Of a stretch of DNA of 7,915 nucleotides, positions 7,250-7,915 are shown piece after piece (position 1 is the first letter of the stretch; each line of letters starts with the position of its first letter). Source of the DNA: Alphaproteobacteria bacterium (GTDB lineage: Bacteria; Pseudomonadota; Alphaproteobacteria; Sphingomonadales; Rhodothalassiaceae); the NCBI GenBank assembly GCA_003695555.1, contig RFIU01000026.1, forward strand, positions 1 through 7,915. Direction: 5' to 3'. Both the position numbers and the translations under genes were made by a program. The notes under the pieces were generated by a model. The model was not told where the DNA came from and searched no databases. It was given only the letters and a program-made list of their open reading frames with translations.

Positions 7250-7360
7250 ACCTTTTCTTCTTCTCGGGCACGTCGAGCACTCGTCCGTGAGCACCAGGAC
7301 ACGCCCGGAAACGTCGGAACATCGAATGGATGATCGGGATCAGAAGATGTGGGAAAAGGT
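7250..7360 (-). promoter_or_regulatory. Possible SD-sequestering RNA helix between cruR stop and receptor SD
   Basis: In the minus-strand transcript ACCTTTTC (7353-7360), which begins with the last base of the cruR stop codon, is a perfect 8-bp complement of GAAAAGGT (7250-7257), which contains the receptor's probable Shine-Dalgarno. A G.U pair can extend it by one. If formed, the helix would hide the ribosome site. A ribosome held near the end of cruR would cover one strand and expose the site. The match is seen in the sequence; the regulatory role is inferred. Confidence 0.4.
7310..7359 (-). promoter_or_regulatory. C-rich, G-poor stretch after cruR, possible Rho loading (rut) site
   Basis: The first 50 bases of transcript after the cruR stop contain 18 C and 6 G by my count, in otherwise GC-balanced surroundings, and many C residues sit in CC, TC or CT steps. 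This is the composition Rho prefers. In the Bordetella CruR system, Rho-dependent termination occurs in this same interval between the upstream ORF and the receptor gene. I see no intrinsic terminator here. Confidence 0.45.
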
Positions 7361-7800
7361 CACGCCACCGGAGGGGCACGCGGGGCCTGGGGCCGGATCA
7401 TCGGCGCGGAAAGGTCCACCCGGGTATCCGCAGCTGCCCGGCTTCTGAACGCCGAGGCATTCGGCCCGTCGGCCATGGTGTCGATCGTGAGAAATGCGCC
7501 CGCCACCGGCGGCAGACTGCAGCCGCCGGCGCATGTGCCGCCGCACATGCCGCCGATGCAGCAGTCGCAGCCGAGCTTGTGGAAAAGATGCTCGGCCTTC
7601 TTGTGGGCGATGGAGGCGCGGTCCGCGGTCGCGAAATGCGCATGGTGGTCATGTACCTCGGCCGTCTGCGCCTTGGTCGCTTCCATTGCCGCGGCGTGAT
7701 GGACACAGGGCACGGCGCCGGCAGGCAGAGCGAGGGCGTAGGCGAAGGCAAGGACCATCACCTGCGCAATGGATCGCGCTCGCTGCCGCCACCAGTTCAT
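7360..7800 (-). CDS. cruR: CruR-like copper-responsive upstream ORF (DUF2946-type), secreted Cys/His-rich protein
   Basis: From ATG 7800 the product has 146 residues. Residues 1-29 form a clear signal peptide (basic start, then VMVLAFAYALALPAGA). His-rich patches follow (CVHH, HDHHAHF at 50-56). A cysteine cluster then spans 78-94, with Cys at 78, 80, 81, 86, 90 and 94; Cys78-Cys81 makes a CXXC. The C-terminus is Pro-rich and ends in RAPP (141-144), Val, Ala, stop. In Bordetella, CruR uses a CXXC to sense copper while being made. Without copper the ribosome arrests at a C-terminal RAPP and the downstream TonB-receptor operon stays on. With copper, arrest is relieved and Rho ends transcription. 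Here the gene precedes an OprC-like receptor by 117 bases, the same arrangement. GTG 7833 would add 11 residues but leaves the signal peptide less well placed. An ordinary periplasmic copper-binding protein is the alternative. Confidence 0.75.
   Translation of the reverse strand: MNWWRQRARSIAQVMVLAFAYALALPAGAVPCVHHAAAMEATKAQTAEVHDHHAHFATADRASIAHKKAEHLFHKLGCDCCIGGMCGGTCAGGCSLPPVAGAFLTIDTMADGPNASAFRSRAAADTRVDLSAPMIRPQAPRAPPVA
7369..7380 (-). promoter_or_regulatory. RAPP codons, predicted translation-arrest motif of cruR
   Basis: The codons CGT GCC CCT CCG encode Arg-Ala-Pro-Pro, two codons before the cruR stop. In published CruR the C-terminal RAPP is where the ribosome arrests when copper is absent. 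A ribosome held here would reach a few bases past the stop codon. Confidence 0.6.
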
Positions 7801-7865
7801 CGCATCTTGTCTCGACCGCACTTCGTTCGGCACGTGGTGAAGGCGGAATCGCCATCACCCCGACA

Positions 7866-7883
7866 TGCCTTTCATGAAAGGCA
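7866..7883. promoter_or_regulatory. Perfect 18-bp palindrome upstream of cruR, possible operator
   Basis: TGCCTTTCATGAAAGGCA is its own reverse complement with no spacer. It lies 66-83 bases before the cruR ATG and between that gene and an FNR-like box. Its size and symmetry fit a site for a dimeric repressor, but it matches no operator I can name with confidence. An RNA role is less likely because a hairpin needs loop bases. Confidence 0.5.
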
Positions 7884-7898
7884 GGCTGTTCTCGCGGA

Positions 7899-7912
7899 AT
7901 GATCTGGATCAA
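7899..7912. promoter_or_regulatory. FNR/FixK/Anr-type anaerobox
   Basis: ATGAT-CTGG-ATCAA matches the consensus TTGAT-N4-ATCAA at nine of ten positions, and CTGG is a common spacer in alphaproteobacterial boxes. Its centre is about 105 bases upstream of the cruR ATG. If it activates cruR from the usual -41.5 position, transcription would start near 7864. It could instead serve a gene to the right of the window. Confidence 0.6.
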
Positions 7913-7915
7913 ACC

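Noticed and set aside
7262..7296. GAGCAC direct repeat in the cruR-receptor gap
   Set aside because: Two six-base copies 14 bases apart are not above chance in GC-rich DNA and match no known site.
7649..7912. Minus-strand open frame of 87 codons reaching the right edge
   Set aside because: It overlaps the cruR-like gene in another frame and crosses the palindrome and anaerobox; the product has no recognisable features.

Overview
The window is GC-rich DNA with Gram-negative content: an outer-membrane secretin, type II secretion pseudopilins, a TonB-dependent receptor and an FNR/FixK-type anaerobox. Base composition and family resemblance suggest an alphaproteobacterium, but I cannot name a genus. 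I see no rRNA, tRNA, CRISPR array, insertion sequence or phage gene. The DNA is almost fully coding and no gene-free stretch exceeds 300 bases.

Left half, plus strand (1-3894): a short unrecognised reading frame that may be cut by the window edge, then gspD (T2SS secretin), gspI-like and gspJ-like pseudopilins. gspD and gspI overlap by 4 bases and gspJ follows within a few bases, so these three look like one operon. gspE, F, G, H, L and M are not between them or elsewhere in the window. gspK lies just after gspJ but on the opposite strand, tail to tail with it, so the usual I-J-K order is kept in position but not in orientation.

Right half, minus strand (3924-7915), read right to left: an FNR-like box and an 18-bp perfect palindrome, a small secreted Cys/His-rich protein, a TonB-dependent receptor of the OprC/NosA copper family, then gspK. 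The small protein has a CXXC inside a six-cysteine cluster and ends in Arg-Ala-Pro-Pro-Val-Ala. That is the signature of CruR (DUF2946), described in Bordetella as a copper-sensing upstream ORF: arrest at a C-terminal RAPP motif keeps a TonB-receptor operon on, and copper releases the arrest and triggers Rho-dependent termination between the two genes. The 117-base gap here has a C-rich, G-poor first half that fits a Rho loading site. It also has an 8-bp perfect complement joining the cruR stop codon region to the receptor's Shine-Dalgarno.

The most interesting content is therefore a probable CruR-type copper switch with apparent RNA-level parts and a possible oxygen-responsive promoter, driving an OprC-like receptor and perhaps reading through into an orphaned, inverted gspK.
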